A DNA stretch of 64,000 nucleotides from the NCBI RefSeq assembly GCF_040117685.2, contig NZ_JBEDYP020000017.1:1-64000 (forward strand). Direction: 5' to 3'. The translations under genes were made by a program, and so were the position numbers. Shown piece by piece: positions 26,143 through 34,821 of the stretch (position 1 is its first letter; each line of letters opens with the position of its first letter). This stretch comes from Gracilimonas sp040117685 (lineage in GTDB: Bacteria; Bacteroidota; Rhodothermia; Balneolales; Balneolaceae). Under the pieces are notes generated by a model, which made no database searches, was not told where the DNA came from, and worked only from the letters and a program-made list of their open reading frames with translations.

Positions 26143-27243
26143 TTATTTTTTGATGAATGGTGGCCGGGTAACCGTTGCCTTGGCCGTCTTTTTGCGGATG
26201 CTGATTTCTATTTCCGTTCCTTCTTCCGCATAGTCTGTAGCAACGTATCCCATACCTATACCTTTACCCAAAGTAATCGACATTGTTCCACTGGTTACTT
26301 CTCCAATGGCTTCTCCCGCATCGTTTTGAATCTCGTAGCCCTGACGCGGAATATTGCGCTCGCCCTCAACCACGAAGCCCACAAGCCGGCGGTTTAACCC
26401 TGCTTCTTTTTTCTTAAGAAGAGCTTCTTTTCCGTTAAAATCTCCTTTATCAAATTTGGTAACCCACCCTAAGCGGGCTTCAAGCGGATGCGTGTTTTTG
26501 GTGATGTCGTTACCATAAAGTGCATAGCCCATTTCCAGTCGCAGGGTATCACGGGCACCTAATCCACACGGTTCAATACCGAATTCCTCGCCGGCTTCCA
26601 TAATGGCATTCCATACCTTCTCCGGGTCGGCATGATTTTTATCAAAATACAGTTCAAATCCTTTTTCGCCAGTGTAACCTGTAGCAGAATACACCACATT
26701 TTCCATCCCAGCCAGGCTTCCCATTTTGTAGCTATAAAAACTGATCTCACTTAAATCAATATCCGTCAGTTTCTGGAGGGTTTCTATCGATTTAGGGCCC
26801 TGAACAGCTAACAGGCAGGTATCATCCGATTGGTTGTGGACATTGGCATCGAAGGTGTTGTTTTTGGTGATCCACTCAAAGTCTTTTTCAATGTTGGACG
26901 CATTTACAACAACGATATACCCAGCATCGTCGAAAAGCTTGTACACAATCAGGTCGTCCACAATGCCGCCATCTTCATAGCACATGCAGGTGTATTGCGC
27001 TTTGCCTTCCACTAATTTGGACGCATCGTTTACGGTCACTTTTTGAATTAAATCCAGGGCTTCCGGTCCGCTGATGAAAAACTCACCCATGTGGGAAACA
27101 TCAAATATACCGACGGCTTCGCGAACGGCCGCATGTTCGGTTTTAATTCCTGAGTATTGAACCGGCATCTGATATCCGGCGAAATCTACCAGCTTGGCGC
27201 CGGCTTTTTCATGGATGGAATAGAATGGTGTCTTTTTGGACAT
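26143..27243 (-). CDS. gcvT: Aminomethyltransferase (glycine cleavage T protein)
   Basis: 366-residue folate-dependent T protein that releases ammonia from the aminomethyl-lipoyl H protein and makes methylene-tetrahydrofolate. Seen: GAKLVDFAGYQMPVQYSGIK at the N-terminus, GIFDVSHMGEF with the catalytic Asp region, YSATGYTGEKGFELYF, and CGLGARDTLRLEMGYALYG. Length and motifs are complete. It is first in the minus-strand run with comB-ftsK-lolA; no glycine riboswitch is apparent upstream. GcvT depends on lipoylated GcvH, linking it to the lipA/lipB genes at 43-44 kb. Confidence 0.94.
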   Translation of the reverse strand: MSKKTPFYSIHEKAGAKLVDFAGYQMPVQYSGIKTEHAAVREAVGIFDVSHMGEFFISGPEALDLIQKVTVNDASKLVEGKAQYTCMCYEDGGIVDDLIVYKLFDDAGYIVVVNASNIEKDFEWITKNNTFDANVHNQSDDTCLLAVQGPKSIETLQKLTDIDLSEISFYSYKMGSLAGMENVVYSATGYTGEKGFELYFDKNHADPEKVWNAIMEAGEEFGIEPCGLGARDTLRLEMGYALYGNDITKNTHPLEARLGWVTKFDKGDFNGKEALLKKKEAGLNRRLVGFVVEGERNIPRQGYEIQNDAGEAIGEVTSGTMSITLGKGIGMGYVATDYAEEGTEIEISIRKKTAKATVTRPPFIKK

Positions 27244-27488
27244 GAAGTCAGCTGAAATAGTTTTGTTCGTATTACCCTGTTGGATATATGATATAGCCTG
27301 TGGTACTGCTTATTTTCATTGAGCCAAACTTACTGATTTATTGGCAAACATCATTGTATATAGAAGATTTCTAAAGATTATCAGGATTTATTTTTTCCCG
27401 GCAACTGTTTCTCATATCCCTCTGTTAAGTTCCTTATCTTTAGGAATTCAAAAAACACCGAATAACTAAGTCAGACACATAGCAATAC

Positions 27489-28613
27489 ATGTCTATCAAT
27501 AAAGAGCAGGTTAAATCAGCACTCAGCCAGGTTTTACACCCCGAAGAACAACGCGACCTCATTTCCCTGGATATGGTTCAGGATGTGATTGTTCAGGACA
27601 AATACATTTCTTTTACACTGGAATTTCCTGAGAAAAATGAAGGGCTGGAAAAGCAATTATCCCAAAAATGTGAAGAAGCGATTCAGAAGTTTGTAGACAA
27701 AGAGGCCATTGTTGATATCCAGGCTGCGGTAAATCTCTCCAAAAAGCGGGAAATGGAGGCCTCTAAACCCGGTCGGCAGCAAGAACAACAGCAGGAAATA
27801 CTGCCCGGTGTAAAAAACATCATCGCAGTTGCTTCCGGTAAAGGCGGGGTAGGAAAATCTACCGTAGCTGTAAATATCGCTGCCGCACTTTCCAAAAAAG
27901 GTCATAAAGTTGGCTTGATGGATACTGACATCTACGGCCCAAGCATCCCAACCATGTTTAATATCCATGAGCGGCCGAATATAACCACGCAAAAGAAACT
28001 GGTACCACACGAGAAGTTTGGTATTAAACTGGTTTCCATGGGCTTTTTGGTGGATGTAGACCAGGCGATGGTGTGGCGCGGACCGATGGCCACCAGTGCC
28101 GTGAAACAATTTATGACCGACGTGGAGTGGGGTGAACTTGATTACCTTATTCTGGACCTGCCTCCGGGAACCGGCGACATACAGCTTACCATCGTTCAAA
28201 CGGTGCCTTTAACAGGTTCTGTTATTGTATCCACCCCCCAAACCGTTGCTCTTGATGACGCCCGCAAAGGCGTGGCGATGTTCAAGAAAGTGAACGTACC
28301 CGTACTGGGTATGGTGGAGAATATGGCGTATTTCACTCCACCGGATATGCCGGATAAGAAGTATTACATATTCGGAAAAGGCGGAGCAGCACATTTGGCT
28401 CAGGAAATGAATGTACCTGTGTTGGCCGAAGTACCCCTTCAGCAAACCTTGCGCGAAGGCGGAGATTCCGGCAAACCTATTGTTTTGGAAGATAGTGAAT
28501 CTCCTGCGGCAACGGCACTTATGGAAGCCACCGGCAATATGCAGCAACAGCTGGCGCTCCGGAATAAAGAGCAGTCACCGACTAAAAAAGTGGATATTAA
28601 GTTCAGGCCTTAA
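27489..28613 (+). CDS. Mrp/ApbC-family P-loop Fe-S carrier ATPase
   Basis: 374 residues. An N-terminal MIP18/DUF59-like domain (1-85) precedes the ParA/MinD-like ATPase with the deviant Walker A GKGGVGKST at 117-125, switch region DTDIYGPSIPTMF and LDLPPGTGDIQLT. The family loads or carries iron-sulfur clusters. The usual CxxC near MVEN is absent: the segment reads MVENMAYFTPPDMPDKK. Cluster binding by the canonical dimer site therefore cannot occur in the standard way. A promoter-like TATCTTTA is seen at 27434-27441. Confidence 0.9.
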   Translation: MSINKEQVKSALSQVLHPEEQRDLISLDMVQDVIVQDKYISFTLEFPEKNEGLEKQLSQKCEEAIQKFVDKEAIVDIQAAVNLSKKREMEASKPGRQQEQQQEILPGVKNIIAVASGKGGVGKSTVAVNIAAALSKKGHKVGLMDTDIYGPSIPTMFNIHERPNITTQKKLVPHEKFGIKLVSMGFLVDVDQAMVWRGPMATSAVKQFMTDVEWGELDYLILDLPPGTGDIQLTIVQTVPLTGSVIVSTPQTVALDDARKGVAMFKKVNVPVLGMVENMAYFTPPDMPDKKYYIFGKGGAAHLAQEMNVPVLAEVPLQQTLREGGDSGKPIVLEDSESPAATALMEATGNMQQQLALRNKEQSPTKKVDIKFRP

Positions 28614-28689
28614 ATCAACTAAGCTCCAAATACCAAGGTTTAATCAGTCACAGGTTGCTGGTCGTTGGTCATTGAATTTGAATTCCGAC

Positions 28690-29211
28690 TTAAAGCGGGT
28701 TAAAGCTTTTTGCAAAGCGTTTAATGGCTTCGGGCAGTTGATCTTGGTCAATAATTTCAAGGTGGCTGCTTCGAATCATGGCAAATTGGCGCATGTATTC
28801 TTCGTTTATGTACGCCCGTATTTCCCGGCCGTCGGTACTTGTGGGTTTTGGACTGTCGGAGGCTACAGCTTTGTGAAATACTTCTTCTTTTACCCCGGCC
28901 TTTACCACTTCTTCAGGAACCTTTAAAAAAGTTGAGATGGAGAGGGCTATGTTGTTATCTGCATCCGGTTCGGTAAGATCTATAAAGAAAAGAAAACCTT
29001 CTTTCTCATCATAGGTGCCGCCATTGGCAACAAGGGTTTCTGTTAACTGTTTCTTTGCTGATTGTAGCCGCTCAAGGTCAGCTGAATCTGTAACCTTATA
29101 GCTGACGCTGAACTTTATATCAGTTGATGTTTGTCCAAAAATAAGATTGGGCATTAAGGCCAAACCGAAAAGAATGAGTAGGTGGGAAGGGTTAAAAAAG
29201 AACTTATTCAT
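28690..29211 (-). CDS. Exported protein of unknown function
   Basis: 173 residues. Signal peptide about 1-26 (LLILFGLALMPNLIFGQ), then a soluble, charged domain with an FLFFIDL strand. No family motif is recognised and no cysteine remains after the signal, so it is probably periplasmic rather than a lipoprotein. It is alone on its strand between mrp and the TRIC-like gene, with repeat-like sequence (TTGGTCATTGAATTTG) just beyond its stop. Confidence 0.6.
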   Translation of the reverse strand: MNKFFFNPSHLLILFGLALMPNLIFGQTSTDIKFSVSYKVTDSADLERLQSAKKQLTETLVANGGTYDEKEGFLFFIDLTEPDADNNIALSISTFLKVPEEVVKAGVKEEVFHKAVASDSPKPTSTDGREIRAYINEEYMRQFAMIRSSHLEIIDQDQLPEAIKRFAKSFNPL

Positions 29212-29406
29212 AGCTCTGTCTATTTAGTTAGAGTTAAGGTTTAAGAAAGAAATGGTAGCCTTAAGTAATAGACAGTGCTTAATTTAGGATTGATCCATTT
29301 TAGTTATTTAGATGTTAAATTCAAAACCCCAATCCATAGGTCATTGAATATTGTGATTTGAAATTTGGAGCTTGTAACTTCCTCCCCTTAATCTACCACA
29401 CCATCT

Positions 29407-30015
29407 ATGGACCTTATCTACCTCTTAGACCTCATCGGTACGTTCGTCTTTGCAATTAGCGGCATCAGGATTGCCTCCCGGACTAACATGGATGTATTTG
29501 GTGCTTCGGTGGTGGGCTTTGTAACAGCGATTGGTGGGGGAACCGTCCGGGACTTACTGCTCGACAGTCACCCCATTACCTGGATGGCCGACCTGACCTA
29601 CCCAATGGTCATTCTGGCGGCTGTACCCTTTACCTTCCTGATGGGTAAACGTCTGAATAACTACAGCAAAACCATCTTCATTTTTGATACTATTGGGATT
29701 GCCCTGTTTACCATTATCGGGATGGAAAAAGCGCTGTCCTTCGGATTCAACCCTTTTATTGCCGGATTGATGGGCATGATATCAGCAGTGGTTGGCGGGG
29801 TTACACGAGATGTGCTCTGCCGGGAAGTTCCGCTTATATTCCGGAAAGAAATTTATGCCACGGCCTGCCTGGCCGGAGCCGTTATCTTCTATCTTGGGCT
29901 GGAACTGAACCTCCCTGAAAACCTTAACTACCTAATTACAACCGCCGTTATTATCACTATACGCACGTTTTCCATAAAGTGGAATCTGTCCCTCCCAAAA
30001 ATGAAAAAGGTATAG
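29407..30015 (+). CDS. TRIC-like (YicG/UPF0126) cation channel family protein
   Basis: 202-residue inner-membrane protein with about seven hydrophobic segments built as two repeats. Each repeat carries the glycine-rich kink motif: GFVTAIGGGTVRDLL (first) and GMISAVVGGVTRDVLC (second). This is the prokaryotic TRIC/UPF0126 signature; structurally studied members form trimeric K+-permeable channels. YicG-type members have also been linked to glycine uptake, so an amino-acid role cannot be excluded. Confidence 0.85.
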   Translation: MDLIYLLDLIGTFVFAISGIRIASRTNMDVFGASVVGFVTAIGGGTVRDLLLDSHPITWMADLTYPMVILAAVPFTFLMGKRLNNYSKTIFIFDTIGIALFTIIGMEKALSFGFNPFIAGLMGMISAVVGGVTRDVLCREVPLIFRKEIYATACLAGAVIFYLGLELNLPENLNYLITTAVIITIRTFSIKWNLSLPKMKKV

Positions 30016-30034
30016 GCCAGAAAGAACCAAATCA

Positions 30035-30103
30035 CAAGTTCCAAATCCCAAATTTGATTTGGTCATTGGTCTTTGAGACTTGGAATTTGGGATTTGGAAT
30101 TTG
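30035..30103. repeat. AAATCCCAAATT-type inverted repeat
   Basis: Arms at 30035-30054 and 30084-30103 are 19/20 complementary (CAAGTTCCAAATCCCAAATT type). It sits between convergent TRIC-like and PutP-like genes and could terminate both. A related copy is at 31622-31682, on the other side of putP. Confidence 0.7.
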
Positions 30104-30114
30104 ATGCTTAAACC

Positions 30115-31605
30115 CTACTTCATCATCTCCTCAAAATGCTCTTCCAGCTTATCGGGTGTTTGGGTGAGCTTGCTAACTCCCCATGTTGCCAACAGGCTCA
30201 GGGTAAATGCAGGGATCAGCTCGTATAGATTGTTTTTCAAAACGGGGATAAAATACCAGATGATGGTCACGGCGGTTCCGGTGAGGAGTCCGGCAATCAC
30301 ACCAGCCTTCGTTGTTTTTTTCCAGTAAAGAGCTAAAATGGAAGTCGGACCGATGGATGCACCCAATCCCGCCCAGGCAAAAAGCACCAGCCAGAACACG
30401 ATGTTCTGAGCAACCAGCCCAAAAATCAGGGATAAGATGACCAGCAATACAACCACTATGCGACTGTACAGCACCAGTGTTTTTTGCGGAATTTCCTCGT
30501 CTTTCTTCAGCAGCTTGTCATAAACATCACGCACTACACTGGATGCAGCAACTAAAAGCTGGGAATCGGCGGTGGACATAATGGCGGCAAATATGGAAGC
30601 AATCACAACTCCAAACAGAATAGGGTGAAGTAGGTTTTGAGCTAACAGCGGGTACAGATTTTCGGTATCTGAGGCAGGCAGCATATCCACTTCCGGAAAA
30701 TAAGCCCGGCCAACCAGCCCGATTAAAATGGCTCCACCGGCCATCAGCACATTCCAGATGGTTCCGACTGCCGCTGCATATTTTAGCTGTTTGGCATCAT
30801 CAATCGACATGTAGCGGGAGAGGATATGAGGATTCCCCGGGGAACCCAGTCCGATACCTACGAACCCAATGAATGCTCCGAAACCAAGTGCTGTCGGGTC
30901 GATGAAAGCCGCATCATAAAGATTCAGTTCTGCAGAGACGATGCTCCATCCGCCCATATCATAAATCGCGATGATAGGGAGAAACACCAGGGCAAAAATC
31001 ATAAAGAAAGCCTGGATGGTATCCGTCAGGCTAACCGCCATAAAGCCTCCAACTACGGTGTACAATAAAATAATGGCGGCAGAAAGAAACACTCCCATAT
31101 TTTGAGTGATCCCGAAGCTGGATGCAAATGCTTTTCCGCCGGCTACAAATTGGGAAGAGACATAACTCACCATAAAAACAAGAAAGATAATGACGAGAAT
31201 CACCCGAAGGCTGCCGGATTTATCATCAAAACGTTCGGCGAAAAAGTCAGGGACGGTGATACAATCATAGCGTTCTGAAAATTGGCGGAGTCGTTTGGCG
31301 TAGTACATGAACAGAAACCATTCTACCACAATGTAACCAACGGCCGCCCAAAGAGCCGATGCACCCTGAGCATAGGCCATCCCGGTAACCCCGAGCAACA
31401 GCCATGCACTTCGCCCGGATACTACAGCAGACAGAGCAACAACCAGCCGGTTCATTTTCCGGCCACCTATAAAAAATTCGGAAATCCCCTCAGAAGAAAA
31501 GCGGGCCGAATAAATACCAATCCCGAAGAGGATAATCAGGTAGCCGATGAAAGCTGCTAATACATAGCCGCCTCCGTCAATCGATATGGTATTTAGTTCA
31601 TCCAC
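30115..31605 (-). CDS. putP: Sodium/proline symporter (PutP-like, SSS family)
   Basis: 496 residues and about 13 transmembrane helices. SSS signatures: FFIGGRKMNRLVVALSAVVS, SGRSAWLLLGVTGMAYAQG, PDFFAERF, the Na+ site region GSPGNPHILSRYMS and ASIFAAIMSTADSQLLVA. These match proline symporters most closely. No ATG is available at the N-terminus; GTG at 31605 is chosen because the open frame upstream (to 31641) lies inside an intergenic repeat. Glutamate dehydrogenase lies immediately upstream on the same strand, consistent with a proline-to-glutamate-to-oxoglutarate route, though proline-oxidation genes are not in the window. Confidence 0.87.
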   Translation of the reverse strand: MDELNTISIDGGGYVLAAFIGYLIILFGIGIYSARFSSEGISEFFIGGRKMNRLVVALSAVVSGRSAWLLLGVTGMAYAQGASALWAAVGYIVVEWFLFMYYAKRLRQFSERYDCITVPDFFAERFDDKSGSLRVILVIIFLVFMVSYVSSQFVAGGKAFASSFGITQNMGVFLSAAIILLYTVVGGFMAVSLTDTIQAFFMIFALVFLPIIAIYDMGGWSIVSAELNLYDAAFIDPTALGFGAFIGFVGIGLGSPGNPHILSRYMSIDDAKQLKYAAAVGTIWNVLMAGGAILIGLVGRAYFPEVDMLPASDTENLYPLLAQNLLHPILFGVVIASIFAAIMSTADSQLLVAASSVVRDVYDKLLKKDEEIPQKTLVLYSRIVVVLLVILSLIFGLVAQNIVFWLVLFAWAGLGASIGPTSILALYWKKTTKAGVIAGLLTGTAVTIIWYFIPVLKNNLYELIPAFTLSLLATWGVSKLTQTPDKLEEHFEEMMK

Positions 31606-31621
31606 AATGGGGAGGTCCAAA

Positions 31622-31682
31622 AAACAAGTTCCAAATCCCAATCGCTCAAAATTTGGAATTTGTGCTTTGGGATTTGAAGCTT
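31622..31682. repeat. AAATCCCAAATT-type inverted repeat, second copy
   Basis: Arms AAGTTCCAAATCCCAA (from 31627) and TTGGGATTTGAAGCTT (to about 31683) are inverted, as is an inner AATTTGGAATTTG. It fills the whole gap between glutamate dehydrogenase and putP on the minus strand and reaches to within 20 bp of the putP start. Confidence 0.65.
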
Positions 31683-31691
31683 AAACATTGA

Positions 31692-33098
31692 TCACGGGAA
31701 AATGCCCATTTGTTCGTACATGATGCCAATTTTATCGATGGCACCCACAAAGGCGGCTGTTCTCAGATCATTGAGATTATGCTTTTCACGAACTTCGGCG
31801 ATCTGCTCATAAGCGGTAATCATTGTTTCTTCCAGGCCGGAATCTACCAGGTCATACTCACCGGCCCCTCTGGCCAAATCAGCCAGTTCAGCATCAGTGA
31901 AGTCCCGATCCGAAATGTTTTCAATTACCCGGAGAATTTTCTTCAGGCTGGTTTCATCAAAGCGCTTACTCAAGCGACCATACCGAACATGCTGGATATC
32001 CTTCAGCCATTCGAAATAGGAGACAACCACACCACCCGCATTCAGGTATGTATCGGGAAGGATTAGTGCGCCACGTTCTTTCAGGATGTCGTGGGCATCG
32101 GCGGTGGTTGGGCCGTTAGCTGCCTCTGCAATAATTTTCGCCTTCACTTCTGCCGCGTTATCGCCGGTAATCTGGCTTTCCAAAGCCGCCGGGATGAGTA
32201 TGTCACATTCAGCCGTGAGCGCATTATCTCTATCTTTGAGTTCTTTGGTGTTTTCAAACCCAATGATGGACCCGGTGTCTTTGCGGTATTCCATCAGCTT
32301 TTCAAGGTCGATGCCGTTTTCATCATAAATAGATCCTTCAATTTCAGCCACACCCACCAGCTTGGCTCCGGCTTCGGTCATATACTTGGAAGCGTGGTAA
32401 CCTACATTACCCAGTCCCTGCACGACGAATGTTTTTCCATCAATGCCGGTAGATAATCCAATCCGATCCATGTCTTTTTTGTTGTTGCAAGCTTCGCGAA
32501 TACCGAAATAAACGCCCCGGCCGGTAGCCTCGGTTCTTCCGCGAATACCGCCCTGCTGGATAGGCTTTCCCGTTACACAGGCCTCAGCGTTCAGGTCGTC
32601 TTTCATCTGTCGGTACGTGTCCAGAATCCAGCCCATTTCACGGGCTCCGGTACCGTAATCCGGAGCGGGCACATCCACACCCGGACCAATAAATCCTTTC
32701 TTAATCAGCTCGTAAGTGTAACGGCGGGTAATTCTTTCCAGCTCGTTTTCCGAATACTCACGGGTACTGATTTTGATACCACCTTTGGCTCCTCCGAAGG
32801 GAACATCAACAATAGCACACTTGTACGTCATTAAAGCAGCCAGGGCCATGGTTTCATCTTCGTCCACTTTATGGCTGTACCGGATACCGCCTTTGGTTGG
32901 CAGTTTATGGTGGCTGTGTTCTACCCTCCACCCCTCTACAACTTCGATGGAGCCGTCATCTCGCCGAACGGGAAAAGTGACGTGATAAACGGTATTACAG
33001 ATTTTAATCTGTGCCAAAATACCTTTGTCGAAGCGGGTGTACTTGGCAGCTTTATCAAAGTTTTTGTTAACCTGTTCATAAAATTTATATGTGGACAT
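31692..33098 (-). CDS. Glutamate dehydrogenase (Glu/Leu/Phe/Val family)
   Basis: 468-residue NAD(P)-linked enzyme interconverting glutamate and 2-oxoglutarate. Core motifs: LPTKGGIRYS, ALAALMTYKCAIVDVPFGGAKGGI with the catalytic lysine region, PAPDYGTGAREMGWI, and the Rossmann VVQGLGNVGYHA. The long insert GKPIQQGGIRGRTEATGRGV is typical of glutamate rather than leucine dehydrogenases. The frame opens at 33143, but ATG 33098 is chosen because AAGGAG lies nine bases before it, one of the few good Shine-Dalgarno sequences here. Leucine dehydrogenase at 54 kb is a paralogue. Confidence 0.92.
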   Translation of the reverse strand: MSTYKFYEQVNKNFDKAAKYTRFDKGILAQIKICNTVYHVTFPVRRDDGSIEVVEGWRVEHSHHKLPTKGGIRYSHKVDEDETMALAALMTYKCAIVDVPFGGAKGGIKISTREYSENELERITRRYTYELIKKGFIGPGVDVPAPDYGTGAREMGWILDTYRQMKDDLNAEACVTGKPIQQGGIRGRTEATGRGVYFGIREACNNKKDMDRIGLSTGIDGKTFVVQGLGNVGYHASKYMTEAGAKLVGVAEIEGSIYDENGIDLEKLMEYRKDTGSIIGFENTKELKDRDNALTAECDILIPAALESQITGDNAAEVKAKIIAEAANGPTTADAHDILKERGALILPDTYLNAGGVVVSYFEWLKDIQHVRYGRLSKRFDETSLKKILRVIENISDRDFTDAELADLARGAGEYDLVDSGLEETMITAYEQIAEVREKHNLNDLRTAAFVGAIDKIGIMYEQMGIFP

Positions 33099-33174
33099 GT
33101 TCCCTGTCTCCTTAGCTAATTTTGAAGTACCTGATGGTCGCAATTATATCACAGAGAAACAAGGAAAAGCCGCT

Positions 33175-33906
33175 CTATTCGGTAATTGGAAGGGACACGT
33201 GAAGATGATCGGCAGTGCCGGTGTGCCGGATGGTGTTGAGCCCCATGATTTCGAGGGAGCCGCGGAGCAAAATGTTCCTGAATTCATTACGACCAATAGT
33301 TCTAAGGTCGATAGCATGAACGTAGCCGGTTTCTTGCGTGTAATGAAGTGATCGCTGATTGAGGGGTAGTCCCATTGCTGCATAATCTTCAGGCTGTCGC
33401 TGAATATCGGTGACCACCAGATCATTGTCGGCAAGGGTAGTAGTAGCTATGGCTACACGTAAAATGGGATGCATGGACCGATACACCTCGCGAATGTCAT
33501 TACTTTTGGCATTAACAGACGAGATGTACATCACCCCATAGAAACAGAAAGCAAAAACGAGTGCTCCGATGCCACCAAGGCTGAACTTCAACAACATTTT
33601 TTTATTATCGATCCGCCTGAACAAAAAGAAGATGTAAAAGAGAAGCAGCAACACAGTAGCAGAAATTCCACCGCCCAGAGCCAGCCAGCCATTCCATCCG
33701 TAGGAAAGGTTCAGAAAAACAGAGGTTCGGATTAACAGAAAAAAAGGGAGTACAACGAGGCCAATGACCATCAAAAGTCCGAATAAAACGCGGAAGCCGG
33801 TGTTCTTCTTTCTTTGCGGTGAGCCGGTTTTTGAAGCCGTGGATGCCGCACCGCTTTTGTCCATATTCAGCAGCCAGTCGATATCTTTTTGGGAAATCTT
33901 GTCCAT
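33175..33906 (-). CDS. Membrane protein with LAS/M15-like C-terminal domain (unknown function)
   Basis: 243 residues. N-terminal cytosolic stretch (1-38), three transmembrane segments (about 39-60, 72-96 and 106-130), then a ~110-residue domain probably outside the membrane. That domain contains RSLHYTQETGYVHAIDLR followed ~40 residues later by TADHLHVSLP. The pattern His-Gly-Asp then HxH is reminiscent of zinc-binding LAS/M15 peptidoglycan peptidases, with two extra residues inside the first motif. I do not recognise the family with certainty; peptidase activity is inference. The next gene downstream on its strand is glutamate dehydrogenase, 77 bp away. Confidence 0.6.
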   Translation of the reverse strand: MDKISQKDIDWLLNMDKSGAASTASKTGSPQRKKNTGFRVLFGLLMVIGLVVLPFFLLIRTSVFLNLSYGWNGWLALGGGISATVLLLLFYIFFLFRRIDNKKMLLKFSLGGIGALVFAFCFYGVMYISSVNAKSNDIREVYRSMHPILRVAIATTTLADNDLVVTDIQRQPEDYAAMGLPLNQRSLHYTQETGYVHAIDLRTIGRNEFRNILLRGSLEIMGLNTIRHTGTADHLHVSLPITE

Positions 33907-33936
33907 GGCTGCTTCAACGGATTAAAACAGTTGGTG

Positions 33937-34335
33937 TTACATGCTGCGGTACGACCGGCGCAATAAAAAGGGAAAGCTCTGCAGGATAACGACTAATACC
34001 AGCACGATAGGAATAATCTCATACGAGTTCTGGTGTATGGCGGTGCTCAGGTTCATCAGGTGATAAGAGAATAGAATACCGGATGTAAACAGGGAAAAAC
34101 CATAGGCCCAGCTCGCTCTCGTCCAAAGCGAAAAGCCACTCACCAGTGATGTGATCCCAACAATGATGGAAGTGCCAAAGGCGAGAGCGGGCAAGTCATT
34201 GTGTTGAAACTCAAAAAGGTTACCGGAAAACTGACCGCTTTGTAACGAACCGATTAGTTCCACAAACTGGTACAGGCCAACGAGCAGGAAAAAGAGTTGC
34301 AGGAACAGGTGAATTCTGCGGTCTTTAAGGGTCAT
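33937..34335 (-). CDS. Small four-helix membrane protein of unknown function
   Basis: 132 residues with four predicted hydrophobic helices (about 9-28, 48-68, 74-93 and 103-123) and a basic C-terminal end (LLRRSYRSM). No motif is recognised. It precedes the LAS-like membrane gene by 30 bp on the same strand, so the two may be co-transcribed. Confidence 0.6.
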   Translation of the reverse strand: MTLKDRRIHLFLQLFFLLVGLYQFVELIGSLQSGQFSGNLFEFQHNDLPALAFGTSIIVGITSLVSGFSLWTRASWAYGFSLFTSGILFSYHLMNLSTAIHQNSYEIIPIVLVLVVILQSFPFLLRRSYRSM

Positions 34336-34425
34336 TCGAAAATAAATTTAGGTTAGAGAAGGTCTCACTATACCCTAATTCGAAACCCGGAAAATTGTTC
34401 CTGCAGAATTCAGGTTTTTGTTTGG

Positions 34426-34692
34426 TTAAACGGTTTCGGTATCCGCAAAAATGGGATCATCCTGACGAAATACATTCACGGTAAACAACACCCCAACCGA
34501 TCCTACTACAGCATAAAAAGCCGATCCGGCCAAGCCGACCGCATGCACAATGAAGGTGCCTGCTAAAGCCCCGAGCACTCCAAAAGCAAGGCTGGGCAAC
34601 ATAGTCACTCCCCGATCCTGAGTGATAACACGGCTCAGCCATCCAATTATTAATCCTATGGTGATATAGCTTAATAAATACATGAGGGTCAT
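34426..34692 (-). CDS. GlsB/YeaQ/YmgE-family small membrane protein
   Basis: 88 residues, three hydrophobic segments, with the family's early glycine-rich helix IGLIIGWLSRVI, the QDRG turn, and FGVLGALAGTFIVHAVGL. This group (once called transglycosylase-associated) is often stress-induced; no enzymatic activity is established. The C-terminal tail is acidic. Start is the ATG at 34692; an AGGAG-like GGAGTACGT precedes it. Confidence 0.8.
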   Translation of the reverse strand: MTLMYLLSYITIGLIIGWLSRVITQDRGVTMLPSLAFGVLGALAGTFIVHAVGLAGSAFYAVVGSVGVLFTVNVFRQDDPIFADTETV

Positions 34693-34821
34693 ACGTACTC
34701 CTTCATTTGTTAATATCTATTAAATAAATGGGATGCAGAGGGTATGCGTTCCGTGGCGCTTCACAACTTTCCAAAAATTAGTATAGATTCTTCTCCTAAA
34801 ATCACTAATAAAAGAACCACT

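Noticed and set aside
27244..27330. Possible glycine riboswitch before gcvT
   Set aside because: No paired glycine-aptamer core could be found in the minus-strand leader.
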